Source: Nitrosomonas communis (GTDB lineage: Bacteria > Pseudomonadota > Gammaproteobacteria > Burkholderiales > Nitrosomonadaceae). Taken from it: 40,708 nt of DNA. The first letter of the stretch is position 1. Each line of letters begins with the position of its first letter. The notes below the pieces were generated by a model, which worked only from the letters and a program-made list of their open reading frames with translations, did no database searches and was not told the DNA's origin. Location: NCBI RefSeq assembly GCF_024102715.1, contig NZ_JAGFJM010000133.1, positions 1-40,708 on the forward strand, written 5' to 3'. Positions 27,685 through 36,824 of the stretch are shown here, in pieces. The translations under genes were made by a program, and so were the position numbers.

Positions 27685-28752
27685 TTATTGCTTTTTGCCC
27701 GAAACCTGAGCTGCAGCAAAAGTCGCCATTTCATTATGCAGCTTGCAGGCCATGCGCAGCAGCGTGACCGCTACGGCAGCACCACTGCCTTCACCGAGAC
27801 GCATGGCGAGATCTAGCAGCGGAGTAGCATTGAGCGCCTTGAGGATATGTGCGTGGCCAGCTTCAGAGGATTTGTGGGCATAAATAAACCACTTGCTACT
27901 GCCCGCACAAATCTGTTCGGCAGCAAGTGCCGCCACGGAACTGATAAAGCCATCAATCAACAATGGCAGACCTAGTTGGGCGCCACGAATATATGCACCG
28001 GTTAATGCGGCAATTTCGAATCCGCCTACGCGGCGTAATGCTTCCAGTGGAGAATGAACATGCATGCGGTGGAATGCTAATGCTCGTTCGATCACGCTGA
28101 TTTTATGGGCAATCCCGTTGCCATCAAGACCGCTGCCAGCGCCGGACAGCAGTGCGGGCGCTGCATGCAACAGCAAGCAGGCAAGCGCAGTCGCACTGGT
28201 GGTGTTACCGATACCCATTTCACCTGCAATCAACAACTGCTGCTTATTTTCCCGTGCCTGTTCCGCGCTGGTGCGGCCCGCATTGAGTGCTGCCGCCAAC
28301 TGGCTTTCGCTCATCGCAGCGCTGTGCAGGAAATTAGCGGTCCCCGCTCCCAAATGATAATGCCTGACAGCGGTCAGCGTATCGGTCGAATGCACGGTAC
28401 CGAGATTGATGATTTCCAGTTGTGCGTCAAGGGCGCGCGCCAAAACATTAATGGCTGCTCCGCCAGCAGCAAAGTTTTTGATCATCTCGCTAGTAACCAC
28501 TTGCGGAAAAGCGGAGATATTCTCGGCAGCGGTACCATGGTCTGCAGCGAATATTGAGATCTGCACCTGATCAGCACCAGGTTGCAGAGTATCCTGCAAG
28601 GCAGCCAGTTGAACTGCAATCTGTTCCAGACGGCCAAGCGCACCCGGCGGTTTGGTTAATTGTGCTTGCCGTTGCAGCGCTGCCTGGCGCATCTGTTCAT
28701 TGGGGATTATAGGCGGCAGCCTCAGCCAATCGAGCGCAGTATTGCTAGTCAC
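27685..28752 (-). CDS. cobT: Nicotinate-nucleotide--dimethylbenzimidazole phosphoribosyltransferase
   Basis: A 355-residue enzyme that activates 5,6-dimethylbenzimidazole as alpha-ribazole 5'-phosphate using nicotinate mononucleotide. Visible family features are LTKPPGALGRLEQIAVQLAA near the N-terminus, ADHGTAAENISAFPQ, the glycine-rich GEMGIGNTTSATALA, and LGEGSGAA near the C-terminus with the expected catalytic base Glu321 (Glu317 in Salmonella CobT). Length is standard. It overlaps cobU by 8 bases. Its base substrate would be supplied by BluB, encoded upstream in the same operon. Confidence 0.96.
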   Translation of the reverse strand: MTSNTALDWLRLPPIIPNEQMRQAALQRQAQLTKPPGALGRLEQIAVQLAALQDTLQPGADQVQISIFAADHGTAAENISAFPQVVTSEMIKNFAAGGAAINVLARALDAQLEIINLGTVHSTDTLTAVRHYHLGAGTANFLHSAAMSESQLAAALNAGRTSAEQARENKQQLLIAGEMGIGNTTSATALACLLLHAAPALLSGAGSGLDGNGIAHKISVIERALAFHRMHVHSPLEALRRVGGFEIAALTGAYIRGAQLGLPLLIDGFISSVAALAAEQICAGSSKWFIYAHKSSEAGHAHILKALNATPLLDLAMRLGEGSGAAVAVTLLRMACKLHNEMATFAAAQVSGKKQ

Positions 28753-29278
28753 AGGGGTTCCCCTTGATGGTATGCGGCAGACCAGCCACCATTAAGATCA
28801 CCTGTTCGCATTGCCGGGCAATCAGCTGATGCAGTTTGCCCGCTTCGTCGCAGTAGCGGCGGCTTAATTCACCCATCGGAATCACCCCCATGTTGGTTTC
28901 ATTACTGACCAGAATAATGCGCCCGGGCAGCGTTGGCAGCACAGATAGCAATGCTGCATGTTCATGCTCAAACACGGCACTGTCAGGATGCATCAGCAGG
29001 TTGGTCAGCCACAGCGTCAAACAGTCAACCAGCAGACAGTGATTTTCTGCCGCCTGCTGACTGAGCACCGCCGCCAGTTGCAAGGGTTCTTCAATCACCT
29101 GCCAGTGAGTAGGACGATTGGCGCGGTGCAGAGCAATGCGCGCCTGCATTTCGGCATCCTCAATGGTGGCAGTAGCAATGTAGGTAATCGGCAAATGACT
29201 GTGCATCGCCAAACGTTCCGCCAGACGACTCTTGCCGGAGCGCACGCCACCCAGAATCAATGTCTTGCCGCCGGTCAT
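28745..29278 (-). CDS. cobU: Adenosylcobinamide kinase / adenosylcobinamide-phosphate guanylyltransferase
   Basis: A 177-residue bifunctional enzyme that phosphorylates adenosylcobinamide and transfers GMP to it. The P-loop GGVRSGKS is at residues 10-17. [22 protein letters not shown] places His51 where the guanylylated histidine is found (His46 in Salmonella). [12 protein letters not shown] and [29 protein letters not shown] are strongly conserved CobU segments. It overlaps cobQ by 4 bases and cobT by 8 bases, so the three are translationally coupled. Confidence 0.96.
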   Translation of the reverse strand: MTGGKTLILGGVRSGKSRLAERLAMHSHLPITYIATATIEDAEMQARIALHRANRPTHWQVIEEPLQLAAVLSQQAAENHCLLVDCLTLWLTNLLMHPDSAVFEHEHAALLSVLPTLPGRIILVSNETNMGVIPMGELSRRYCDEAGKLHQLIARQCEQVILMVAGLPHTIKGNPCD

Positions 29279-30756
29279 GCGGACAAACCTTGCAAGTCAA
29301 GTAATTGATATAACCGGCTGGTGTCCAGGTACTGGTCGATGCTATCGGCCAGCCGATTGATGGCTGCATCCCGGATGGCGCGGTAATCGACTGATTGAGG
29401 ATTGCCAGTCAGCCCGGCCCAGGCCAATAATGCTGTGCATGCTTCGGCAGATTCAAACAGGCCATGCAGATAGCTGCCCATAATCAGTCCATCCTCACTC
29501 ATGGCGCCATCTGTGCCTTGCGCAAAAAGGATCGCCGGTTGATAATGCTTGCGGTAGGCAGTCATCCCATGATGGATCTCATAACCGGTCACGGTCACAC
29601 CGTTATGGGCAAGTGTGCCCTGCACATTGCGCAACAATTTGTCAGGTCGTAATGTCGTATCCATGTCAAAAAAAGCCAATCCCCGGGCGCTGCCGGCAGC
29701 GCCTTCCAGTCCGCCAGGATCATGGATCCCTTTCCCTAGCATCTGAAAACCACCGCAGACGCCGATCAGTTTACCGCCGTAGCGCAGATGCCGCTGAATG
29801 GCCTCCTCCCAGCCCTGTTGACGCAGCCAGTCCAGATCGGCGCGTACACTCTTGGAACCAGGCAGAATAATCAGATCAGCGGGTGGTATGGTTTCGCCTG
29901 GGCCGACGAAACGCAGATTGACCCGCGGATGCAGGCGCAGGGGATCAAAATCGGTGTGATTACTGATGCGCGGCAGCGCTGGCACAATCACTTGCAGGCA
30001 TTCTGCCCCTCTCGCTGCAATGAGGTCAGTTGGATGTGGCAAGGCATCTTCTGCTTCAAGATGCAAGCCATGTAAATAAGGCAGAACACCCAGCACCGGT
30101 TTGCCCGTATATTGCTCCAGCCAGTTAAGACCGGGTTGCAATAAGGCAATATCGCCGCGGAAGCGATTAATAACAAAACCCTTAATGCGTGCCTGCTCGC
30201 TTTCGCTGAGTAATGCCAATGTGCCAACCAAATGAGCAAAAACACCGCCGCGGTCAATATCGGCAATGAGAAGCACCGGACAGTCGACTGCTTCGGCAAA
30301 TCCCATGTTGGCGATATCATTGGTGCGCAGATTGATTTCTGCCGGTGAACCGGCTCCTTCCACGATAATCCTATCGTACTGCGCGGCCAATCGCGCATAA
30401 GACTCAAGGACCGCATTCAGCGCCACCGATTTATAGTTGTGGAAACCGTATGCATCCATATTGGCAATCGCATGACCGTGGATGATAACCTGCGCGCTTT
30501 TATCAGTATTGGGTTTCAGCAAGACCGGATTCATATCGGTATGCGGTGCCAGGCCAGCAGCAAAAGCTTGTACCGCCTGCGCGCGGCCAATTTCTCCGCC
30601 GTCGACACTGACCGCGCTGTTCAGTGCCATATTCTGCGGCTTGAACGGCGTTACACGGATATCCTGACGCGCCAGCCAGCGGCATAAAGCAGTTACCAGC
30701 ATGCTTTTGCCAGCATCAGAAGTGGTTCCCTGAACCATAAGTGTGTGCGTGTTCAT
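29275..30756 (-). CDS. cobQ: Cobyric acid synthase (glutamine-dependent)
   Basis: A 493-residue amidotransferase that amidates side chains b, d, e and g of adenosylcobyrinic a,c-diamide to give adenosylcobyric acid. The N-terminal dethiobiotin-synthetase-like ATPase domain has [26 protein letters not shown] and [14 protein letters not shown]. The C-terminal class I glutamine amidotransferase domain has the nucleophile Cys334 in [10 protein letters not shown] and the catalytic His in [10 protein letters not shown]. Length is standard (about 480-510). Its presence shows the operon can use early incomplete corrinoids such as cobyrinic acid diamide, not only cobinamide. Confidence 0.96.
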   Translation of the reverse strand: MNTHTLMVQGTTSDAGKSMLVTALCRWLARQDIRVTPFKPQNMALNSAVSVDGGEIGRAQAVQAFAAGLAPHTDMNPVLLKPNTDKSAQVIIHGHAIANMDAYGFHNYKSVALNAVLESYARLAAQYDRIIVEGAGSPAEINLRTNDIANMGFAEAVDCPVLLIADIDRGGVFAHLVGTLALLSESEQARIKGFVINRFRGDIALLQPGLNWLEQYTGKPVLGVLPYLHGLHLEAEDALPHPTDLIAARGAECLQVIVPALPRISNHTDFDPLRLHPRVNLRFVGPGETIPPADLIILPGSKSVRADLDWLRQQGWEEAIQRHLRYGGKLIGVCGGFQMLGKGIHDPGGLEGAAGSARGLAFFDMDTTLRPDKLLRNVQGTLAHNGVTVTGYEIHHGMTAYRKHYQPAILFAQGTDGAMSEDGLIMGSYLHGLFESAEACTALLAWAGLTGNPQSVDYRAIRDAAINRLADSIDQYLDTSRLYQLLDLQGLSA

Positions 30757-30764
30757 GTATACCG

Positions 30765-31775
30765 TTAAATTTGAGTCAGTGCCCTATCCAGCCGCTGCCA
30801 GTGAGCCTCCGTAGCGGGCAGACCAAAGCGCAGACTGGGTGGATCACTGAAAAGCCGGGTCAGGATACCCTGAAATGCCAATTTTTCAAATACATAATTA
30901 GCTTTGCCTGAACATACCCATTGAAAAAAGGCGCTGCCACCATCCGGCGCAAGCTGATGCTGACTCAGCAAGGTATGCAAGCATTGACTGTCCTGCAGCA
31001 AGCGTTGGCGAGCATTCCTCTGCCAATTATCATCCTGCAGTGCTTCTGTGGCGATCCAGCGTGCGGGTGCGTTAACTGTCCAGGGGCCAAGCAGATGATT
31101 AAGCGCTGTTAATAATTGCGGGTGTGCGCAAACAAAACCAACGCGTGCGCCAGCCAGTCCAAAGAATTTGCCCAAAGAGCGCAATACAATCAAACCTGGC
31201 GTCGCTGTATGGGAGGCAATGCTAAATTCAGGTGTGGCATCCATAAAAGCTTCATCCACAATTAACCAGCCACCACGTTGAGACAGTTGCGCGTGCCAAT
31301 CAAGCAGCTGGGTGATGGGAAATACGACTCCTGTCGGATTATTGGGATGAATAATGATCAGCACATCAGTATCCGGTAAAGCAAGGTCTATTTGATCAGG
31401 CGTCACAGCAGTTACTGCATGATGGCAACGCTTCCATGCGTGAGCATGTTCAGCATAGCCGGGACTTAGCACGCTGACCTGTGAAGGCGCCCGCAGCTGC
31501 GGCAAGGCTTGAATGGCTGCCTGCGAACCTGCAACTGGAAGAATAAAATCTGTCCCATAATAGCGGCAGGCAGCAATGTTTAGTTCATCCTCCTCTTCAG
31601 GCAGCCGTACCCAAGTAGCTGCAGGCGGAGTCCTCACAGGCCAGCCATTGGCATTGATGCCAGTGGAAAGATCAAGCCAGTTCTCCATTGGAATGGCAAA
31701 GCGCGCTACTGCCGCACGTAAGCGACCACCATGATGCAACAAACCTGATTGATTAAGCCGATGCCATGCATCCAA
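30765..31775 (-). CDS. cobD: L-threonine-O-3-phosphate decarboxylase (PLP, aminotransferase fold)
   Basis: A fold-type I PLP enzyme producing (R)-1-aminopropan-2-ol O-2-phosphate, the nucleotide-loop linker. [34 protein letters not shown] is the usual start of the family, [13 protein letters not shown] binds [13 protein letters not shown] follows, and [13 protein letters not shown] carries the PLP lysine near residue 203. No ATG is available: AGGAG at 31785-31789 (minus) lies 9 bases before TTG at 31773-31775, which I take as the start. An upstream TTG at 31802, or later TTGs just before HHGG, are alternatives. The start overlaps the cbiB 3' end by 23 bases. The name cobC is used for this gene in Pseudomonas nomenclature. 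No threonine kinase (PduX/BluE) is seen nearby. Confidence 0.92.
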   Translation of the reverse strand: MDAWHRLNQSGLLHHGGRLRAAVARFAIPMENWLDLSTGINANGWPVRTPPAATWVRLPEEEDELNIAACRYYGTDFILPVAGSQAAIQALPQLRAPSQVSVLSPGYAEHAHAWKRCHHAVTAVTPDQIDLALPDTDVLIIIHPNNPTGVVFPITQLLDWHAQLSQRGGWLIVDEAFMDATPEFSIASHTATPGLIVLRSLGKFFGLAGARVGFVCAHPQLLTALNHLLGPWTVNAPARWIATEALQDDNWQRNARQRLLQDSQCLHTLLSQHQLAPDGGSAFFQWVCSGKANYVFEKLAFQGILTRLFSDPPSLRFGLPATEAHWQRLDRALTQI

Positions 31776-32664
31776 TAAACCATTCTCCTGTGCAGATAAC
31801 AACCAGCCAGAGGATTAAGGAGCGCTTGATCAATGCTAAAGCACGGTCAATGTCGTGGATTTCTGGTAAGCGCCCTGTTCCCAATAGCGGTCGGGTTTGT
31901 AGTTTACCGTGATAACAAGCAGCGCCACCAAGTGAAAGGCTCAGACTACCAGCTCCTGCCGCCATGACTGGCCCGGCATTGGGGCTTTTCCAGACTGTTC
32001 CTTGCATTTGCCAGCACAGCAAGGCATGACGTATTTCGCCAGTCAGCGCATAACTGAGAGCAGTCAGTCGAGCCGGTAGAAAATTGAAACAATCATCCAG
32101 TCTTGCTGCAGCCCAGCCAAATCGATTGTAGCGCGCATTGCGATAACCCCACATGGCGTCCAATGTATTGACCAGGCGGTAGGCTATGGCACCAGGGGCA
32201 CCAGCCACGGCAAACCAGAAAATAGCGCCAAAAATGGCATCATTGCCATTTTCCAGAATCGACTCAATGGTGGCCTGCGTGACAGCAACATGATTCAGTT
32301 CAGCTGTATCGCGGCTCACCATCATAGCCACCTGTTGGCGTGCGGCAACCAGATTATCTGCCAGCAATGCATGCTTTACTCTGCCGGCATGCGCGCCCAG
32401 GCTATTCCAGCCAATCGCGAGATATAACACGAAAGCATCAACAACAAAATACCAAGAAGTAAAATTGAGCCATGTCGTGAGTAAAACCAAGGGAACAACC
32501 AACAACACAACAGCCAGGCAACCATGTATCCTGGCATCTGCGAAAAAATAGCGTTCGATGAGTTCAGCCAGTTTACCAAATCCAATCAAGGGGTGGAAGC
32601 GGCGCGGCTCACCCAGCCATGCATCCAGTAGCAGTGCAATCACAACAACCAGGGTGATGTTCAT
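31753..32664 (-). CDS. cbiB: Adenosylcobinamide-phosphate synthase (CbiB)
   Basis: A 303-residue polytopic membrane enzyme attaching the aminopropanol (phosphate) arm to adenosylcobyric acid. Diagnostic segments are LLDAWLGEPRRFHPLIGFGKL at the N-terminus, MVSRDTAELNHVAVTQATIESILENGNDAIFGAIFWF, and YRNARYNRFGWAAARLDDCFNFLPARLTAL. Hydrophobic helices are spread along the sequence. It overlaps bluB by 4 bases upstream and the cobD start downstream. The gene is also called cobD in Pseudomonas nomenclature; the cbiB name avoids confusion with the decarboxylase next to it. Confidence 0.95.
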   Translation of the reverse strand: MNITLVVVIALLLDAWLGEPRRFHPLIGFGKLAELIERYFFADARIHGCLAVVLLVVPLVLLTTWLNFTSWYFVVDAFVLYLAIGWNSLGAHAGRVKHALLADNLVAARQQVAMMVSRDTAELNHVAVTQATIESILENGNDAIFGAIFWFAVAGAPGAIAYRLVNTLDAMWGYRNARYNRFGWAAARLDDCFNFLPARLTALSYALTGEIRHALLCWQMQGTVWKSPNAGPVMAAGAGSLSLSLGGAACYHGKLQTRPLLGTGRLPEIHDIDRALALIKRSLILWLVVICTGEWFIGCMASA

Positions 32665-33329
32665 TTCTCGTTGTTGCTCCAGGTGTTGTGGAATACCAAT
32701 TCATCCAATGGACGCTCATCTGCCCAGCCAGCCAGTTTTAACATCGGTGCGGGATAGAAGGCTGTGACATGACCCAGGCACAAAATAGCAATAGGTTTGC
32801 TATCTGGCGGCATATTCAATAATTGGGCAAGTGATGCAGGGTCAAACAATGAAACCCAGCCCATGCCCAACCCTTCAGCACGCGCTGCCAGCCACAGATT
32901 TTGAATGGCGCATGCAACGGATGCCAGATCCATTTCTGGCAGAGTACGCCGGCCAAAGATATGCTGCTCACGCTGATCGCTCAAGGCGGCCACAAGCAGT
33001 TCTGCGCATTCACGAATGCCTTCGACTTTCAGGCGCATGAACTCATCGCCCCGCTCAGCCAGTGCATTGGCTGTGCGCACACGCTCTTCCTCCACCAGAG
33101 AGGCCACAGCATTACGCAGCCGGGTATCCGTAATCCGGATAAACCGCCATGGCTGCATCAAGCCCACACTGGGCGCCTGATGTGCTGCGGCTAGCAAGCG
33201 TCTAAACACAACCGGATCAACAGGCTCAGGGAGAAAATGGCGCATATCGCGGCGCTCAGCAATCACCCGATAGATTGCGGTACGCTCGGTTTCGCTGAAA
33301 CGGTGATCGACCATCTTATTCTGGCTCAA
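32661..33329 (-). CDS. bluB: 5,6-dimethylbenzimidazole synthase BluB
   Basis: A 222-residue nitroreductase-fold flavin enzyme that consumes reduced FMN and O2 to make 5,6-dimethylbenzimidazole, the lower ligand of B12. VIAERRDMRHFLPEPVDPVVFRRLLAAAHQAPSVGLMQPWRFIRI is the BluB signature that separates it from ordinary nitroreductases. GMGWVSLFDPASLAQLL and PIAILCLGHVTAFYPAPML close the fold. BluB needs oxygen, so the host makes DMB aerobically. It lies 18 bases after cobO and overlaps cbiB by 4 bases. A second ATG five codons in (MVDHRF) is an alternative start. Confidence 0.95.
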   Translation of the reverse strand: MSQNKMVDHRFSETERTAIYRVIAERRDMRHFLPEPVDPVVFRRLLAAAHQAPSVGLMQPWRFIRITDTRLRNAVASLVEEERVRTANALAERGDEFMRLKVEGIRECAELLVAALSDQREQHIFGRRTLPEMDLASVACAIQNLWLAARAEGLGMGWVSLFDPASLAQLLNMPPDSKPIAILCLGHVTAFYPAPMLKLAGWADERPLDELVFHNTWSNNEK

Positions 33330-33347
33330 AGATCTATCTTGCTACTA

Positions 33348-34028
33348 TTATAAATCAATGCCTTTTTGCGCCTGAATACCAGCGCGATAAGCATGTTTGA
33401 TATCGCGCATTTCAGTCACAGTATCGGCTGCCTCACAAAGTACTTCGGGAGCGCCACGTCCAGTAATGACCACATGTTGCATGTGTGGACGATGCTTCAG
33501 GTCATTCAAAACGGCGGCTAAATCCAGCCAGCCGAATTTAATCGGATAAGTCAATTCATCCAGTACGATCAAATCCAGGGTTGGATCACGCAGCATTCCC
33601 TGGACAATAGCCCAGCCGCGTTGGGCTGTTTCGGTATCCCGTGCCAGATCTTGCGTATCCCAGGTGAAGCCTTCCCCCAGAACATGCCAGATCACATTCT
33701 CCTGACGCCGGAAAAAAGCCTCTTCCCCAGTATCTGTGCGGCTTTTAATGAATTGCGCTACTCCCACCCGCATGCCATGCCCCAGCGCGCGTGCAATCAT
33801 GCCAAATGCTGAGCTGGATTTGCCTTTACCATTGCCAGTAAGAACCAGCAGCAAGCCTTTCTCCTGATCTGCACGCGTGATGGCGGCATCGATTACTTCC
33901 TTCTTGCGCTGCATGCGCTCGCGGTAACGCTTTTCCCGTTCTGACGCTGCCTTTTTACCATCCGCTTGAGGGGGAATACAGTGATGGCATGCAGCTTCGT
34001 TCTCACGATCCTCTTCAGAATCTGCCAT
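33348..34028 (-). CDS. cobO: Cob(I)yrinic acid a,c-diamide adenosyltransferase (CobO/BtuR type)
   Basis: A 226-residue ATP:corrinoid adenosyltransferase that adds the 5'-deoxyadenosyl group to cob(I)alamin precursors. The P-loop is GNGKGKSSSAFG (about residues 63-74), preceded by the basic helix RYRERMQRKKEVIDAAITRA. VGVAQFIKSRTDTGEE, VLDELTYPIKFGWLDL (Walker B-like) and VVITGRGAPEVLCEAADTVTEM are standard for CobO/BtuR. The ATG at 34026-34028 lies 4 bases after the btuM stop. A longer in-frame start at 34091 would run through btuM and is rejected. The N-terminus has a CHHC cluster (AACHHCIPP) that may bind metal. Confidence 0.95.
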   Translation of the reverse strand: MADSEEDRENEAACHHCIPPQADGKKAASEREKRYRERMQRKKEVIDAAITRADQEKGLLLVLTGNGKGKSSSAFGMIARALGHGMRVGVAQFIKSRTDTGEEAFFRRQENVIWHVLGEGFTWDTQDLARDTETAQRGWAIVQGMLRDPTLDLIVLDELTYPIKFGWLDLAAVLNDLKHRPHMQHVVITGRGAPEVLCEAADTVTEMRDIKHAYRAGIQAQKGIDL

Positions 34029-34032
34029 GATG

Positions 34033-34614
34033 CTAACCAGCTGAGGTATCAGGAGAATTGAATTGCTGGCGCAGCAAGGCAAGCGCTGCATGTGTGATCA
34101 ACGCAATACCTGCGTAAAACAGGAATGACTCAACATACAGCGGAAAAAAGGTAATCAGCCGCTCCGCAAATTGACCCCACGTGGTGTCTTCAAAGCGGCC
34201 GGAGAAGAAATAAAAGCCGCCACTGGAGAATAATTCGCACAACATTAAGCCTGCTATCATACTGACAGCAAGCGGCATCAACGTGCGCCAGGCAAATTGA
34301 TGTTGCCGAGCATACCAACGACCGGCCAGCCATAAGGAAGCATAAGCAGGCAATAAAAACACATAGGCTGGTGTCAGGCAGAAACCGCTGACGCCGCCCC
34401 AGGTATAAGCTGCAAAATCAAGTCCCCCGCTGAATGCCAGCAAAACCACTAATGGCCAGACTGAGCGTAAATAAACACCAGCCAGAAAGAAAACTGTCCA
34501 GGAAGCATCCGGCAAGTTATGTAATGATGCAAAATGATGGCTGCGTGTGATCATCATCAGTAGCAGCAGCGCAAGACCGATACCCACCTGATTGCGGGCG
34601 GACAAAGTGAACAT
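34033..34614 (-). CDS. btuM: BtuM-type cobalamin transporter (solitary ECF S-component)
   Basis: A 193-residue polytopic inner-membrane protein with about six hydrophobic segments. From memory, BtuM of Thiobacillus denitrificans binds B12 through a cysteine (Cys80) with nearby conserved His, Asp and Tyr residues. Here Cys79 in SGFCLTPAYVFLLPAY, Tyr84, Asp66 in SGGLDFAAY and His27 occupy matching spacings. Position supports it: between the outer-membrane B12 receptor btuB and cobO, under a B12 riboswitch. AAGGAG lies 8 bases before the ATG. No ECF ATPase or EcfT genes are near, as in other solitary BtuM cases. It would move corrinoid from periplasm to cytoplasm in place of BtuCDF, none of which is seen in the window. 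Confidence 0.82.
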   Translation of the reverse strand: MFTLSARNQVGIGLALLLLMMITRSHHFASLHNLPDASWTVFFLAGVYLRSVWPLVVLLAFSGGLDFAAYTWGGVSGFCLTPAYVFLLPAYASLWLAGRWYARQHQFAWRTLMPLAVSMIAGLMLCELFSSGGFYFFSGRFEDTTWGQFAERLITFFPLYVESFLFYAGIALITHAALALLRQQFNSPDTSAG

Positions 34615-34629
34615 TTTTTTGACTCCTTG

Positions 34630-36474
34630 TTAAGGTTGATAACGTAACGTAGCGAAGAAATTACGCCCCGGCTGGTTGAAAAAAGCTGCCGTCTCATAGT
34701 GTTCGTTAAACAGATTCTCGATACGTCCCAGTAAACGCCAGTGTTTGCTCAGTATATATTCAGCGCGAAGATCAAGTTTTACATAGCTGTCAAGCCTGCG
34801 TGTATTGGCCAGATCATCAAAACGTTCACCTTCAGCCAGAAACATGGCCCCTACCCTGTATCGACCAAACTGGCGATCGATATCTAAACGAAATGACTGC
34901 TCTGCCCGTCTAGGCAATAGTTTACCCTTATCAGGGCCAGATGAGCGATTTTCAGGGTCCAGAAAAGTCAGATTGCCATTTAATTGCCAGCCTTTGATCT
35001 GAGTGCTGATAACAGCTTCCAGGCCACGAATACGCGCCTCATTGATATTAGCCGGGGCCAGAATGCTGGCGTCAAACGCAATCAGCTCATCAATGCGGGT
35101 TTCATACACATTCAGCGCCCAGCTACCCCAATCAACATTACCGCGTGCGCCAAATTCAAAACTGCGCGACTCTTCCGGGCGCAGATTGGCATTGCCAAAC
35201 CCTGGAAAATAAAGCTCATTAAAGGTAGGCGCTTTAAACGCACTGCCAAAACTGGCCATCAAACGTATCCTGTCAGTAATGGCATAACCCCAGCCAGCCC
35301 CTCCTGTGACGCGACTGCCAAATTGCTGATTGTCATCATGCCGCAGCGATAACTGCACGCTATGGGCAGCCAACACCGCCTGATGCTGCGCGAAAACGCC
35401 CCAATTGTTGCGTGAGGTCACGGCGAATGCATCTGTGCTGTTGACATGATCATGCTGATAATCCGTACCTACTGAAAGCTGATGATACTGATTGAGCGTG
35501 AAATCATTTTGCCAGGTAACAGTGTCACGCTGCGTATTGAAGCGAGTCATAAAAACTTTGTTCAAGTAATTATCCGAATTATCCCGGCTACGGCCTGCAA
35601 TCAGGTTTATGCGCCAGAAATCAAATGGTGAAAAGCGCGCTGAACCGCCGAGAACTTGTTGCGCCATGACGGATTTGTTGACAAAACTGCCGTCAAACTC
35701 CGTTTTGCCCGCTGAATGCATAAAATTACCCTCGATTTCCAGTCCATTCTGGAAGCGATAACCGGCACGGGCGGAGCCGGCCACATTGCGATAACCATCC
35801 CGATCGGGTTCATGGGTAAAACAGCCGGCAGTATCCGAGCCGCTACAAGCATTAAAACCGCTTGTACCGATACCGCTTACTGTCATATTGAACCAACCCT
35901 GCTGACCGCCACCCGAAAGTCCGACCGAGCCATTGAGCGTACTATAGCTACCACCACCAAAACTAAAGCTCGGCTTAATCCCCTCACCCACACCCTTGCG
36001 GGTAAAAATCTGGATCACGCCGCCGATTGCTTCCGAACCATACAAACTGGAACGCGGCCCGCGCACAATTTCAATACGCTCAATCTGCTCAATGGGGATA
36101 TTTTCAAATGCAGTCGTGCCTGAAGTGGCCGATCCTGCCTTGATGCCGTCGATCAATACCAGCACATGATCAGATTCAGTGCCGCGCATATGCACAAAAG
36201 TGCCTTTACCCGGACCGCCATTATTATTGACATTAATGCCCAGCACGCCACGGAACAAATCATCGAGTGATCTTGCCTGCTGGCGCTCTATCTCCTTGCG
36301 CGAGATGACAGTCACCGAAGCAAGCGATTCTTCTGCCGTCTGTGCAGTGCGCGTAGCGGTGACGATAATAGGCTTTCCTTGATGATCTATATTTTCAGCG
36401 AAGACAGCGGTAGCTGCAGTCGTAACTGCAGCGAGCCATAGCCCTGTCATTGCCGCTAACCGGCATTTTTGCAT
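34630..36474 (-). CDS. btuB: TonB-dependent outer-membrane vitamin B12 receptor
   Basis: A 614-residue TonB-dependent barrel. The signal peptide (residues 1-26, ending AVFA) is followed by a TonB box region PIIVTATR (about 35-42), then the plug domain with ARSLDDLFRGVLGINVNNNGGPGKGTFVHMRG and RIEIVRGPRSSLYGSEAIGGVIQIFTRKG. The beta-barrel ends in the typical aromatic C-terminus FFATLRYQP. Size equals E. coli BtuB (about 614 aa). It is the first gene after the B12 riboswitch, which confirms corrinoid substrate. GGAGGA at 36482-36487 (minus) is 7 bases from the ATG. Confidence 0.95.
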   Translation of the reverse strand: MQKCRLAAMTGLWLAAVTTAATAVFAENIDHQGKPIIVTATRTAQTAEESLASVTVISRKEIERQQARSLDDLFRGVLGINVNNNGGPGKGTFVHMRGTESDHVLVLIDGIKAGSATSGTTAFENIPIEQIERIEIVRGPRSSLYGSEAIGGVIQIFTRKGVGEGIKPSFSFGGGSYSTLNGSVGLSGGGQQGWFNMTVSGIGTSGFNACSGSDTAGCFTHEPDRDGYRNVAGSARAGYRFQNGLEIEGNFMHSAGKTEFDGSFVNKSVMAQQVLGGSARFSPFDFWRINLIAGRSRDNSDNYLNKVFMTRFNTQRDTVTWQNDFTLNQYHQLSVGTDYQHDHVNSTDAFAVTSRNNWGVFAQHQAVLAAHSVQLSLRHDDNQQFGSRVTGGAGWGYAITDRIRLMASFGSAFKAPTFNELYFPGFGNANLRPEESRSFEFGARGNVDWGSWALNVYETRIDELIAFDASILAPANINEARIRGLEAVISTQIKGWQLNGNLTFLDPENRSSGPDKGKLLPRRAEQSFRLDIDRQFGRYRVGAMFLAEGERFDDLANTRRLDSYVKLDLRAEYILSKHWRLLGRIENLFNEHYETAAFFNQPGRNFFATLRYQP

Positions 36475-36481
36475 ATTTCAT

Positions 36482-36511
36482 TCCTCCGCGCACACCCGCG
36501 CGTTGTCGGGT
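36482..36511 (-). promoter_or_regulatory. btuB ribosome-binding site with two mutually exclusive hairpins
   Basis: On the minus strand GGAGGA (36482-36487) precedes the btuB ATG. Directly upstream, CGCGC/GCGCG can form hairpin A (36487-36502), whose base touches the first G of the ribosome-binding site. ACCCG/CGGGT can form hairpin B (36494-36511). The two share bases 36494-36502 and cannot coexist. This fits a translational switch, but a link to ligand binding is inferred. Confidence 0.45.
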
Positions 36512-36557
36512 TAATAGGTTCGTCTTGCAGAGGAATGCAGAAATAGACCAGCAGATC

Positions 36558-36607
36558 AGCTTTAATAAAAGCTAATCAGAATGCCGGTTATTGCCCTCCG
36601 CAATAAC
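36558..36607 (-). promoter_or_regulatory. Two hairpins in the riboswitch-btuB leader (candidate expression platform)
   Basis: On the minus strand, just after the B12 aptamer, GTTATTGC and GCAATAAC pair across five bases (36587-36607). Next, AGCTTT/AAAGCT pair across four bases (36558-36573), with flanking GAT/ATC extending the stem. Neither is followed by a long T-run, so classical intrinsic termination is not clear. They may be part of the switching structure. Confidence 0.4.
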
Positions 36608-36617
36608 GTATTACTTA

Positions 36618-36812
36618 CTTCAGGCCGGTCTCCGGACTCATGAGCGGAATTCATTCCAGATCCACGCCTTCCCATGTCATCACACAGTGGCATCATGCAG
36701 ATCGTTAACTCATTTACCGTTGCGGGGGCAGTGCCGGCTTTGTCTGAATCAAATCAGAACGCACCAGCTTCCCGTTTAACCTTCAAGGCAAAAACCAGGA
36801 AGGCACCTGAGG
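36618..36812 (-). ncRNA. Cobalamin (B12) riboswitch aptamer
   Basis: On the minus strand the conserved AdoCbl aptamer elements occur in order: GGGAAGCTGGTG, then CACTGCCCCCGCAACGGTAA, then GCCACTG, ATGGGAAGGCG, and the B12 box GAGTCCGGAGACCGGCCTG (about 36621-36639). Closing helix P1 is formed by CCTCAGG (36806-36812) with CCTGAAG (36618-36624), six of seven pairs. It lies between a good promoter and btuB and should repress btuB, and probably the whole cob operon, when adenosylcobalamin is abundant. Confidence 0.95.
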
Positions 36813-36824
36813 TAAAAGGCGCGC

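Noticed and set aside
34029-34091. N-terminal extension of cobO (start at 34091)
   Set aside because: It reads through the end of btuM in another frame and encodes unconserved residues; the ATG at 34028 follows the btuM stop by four bases.
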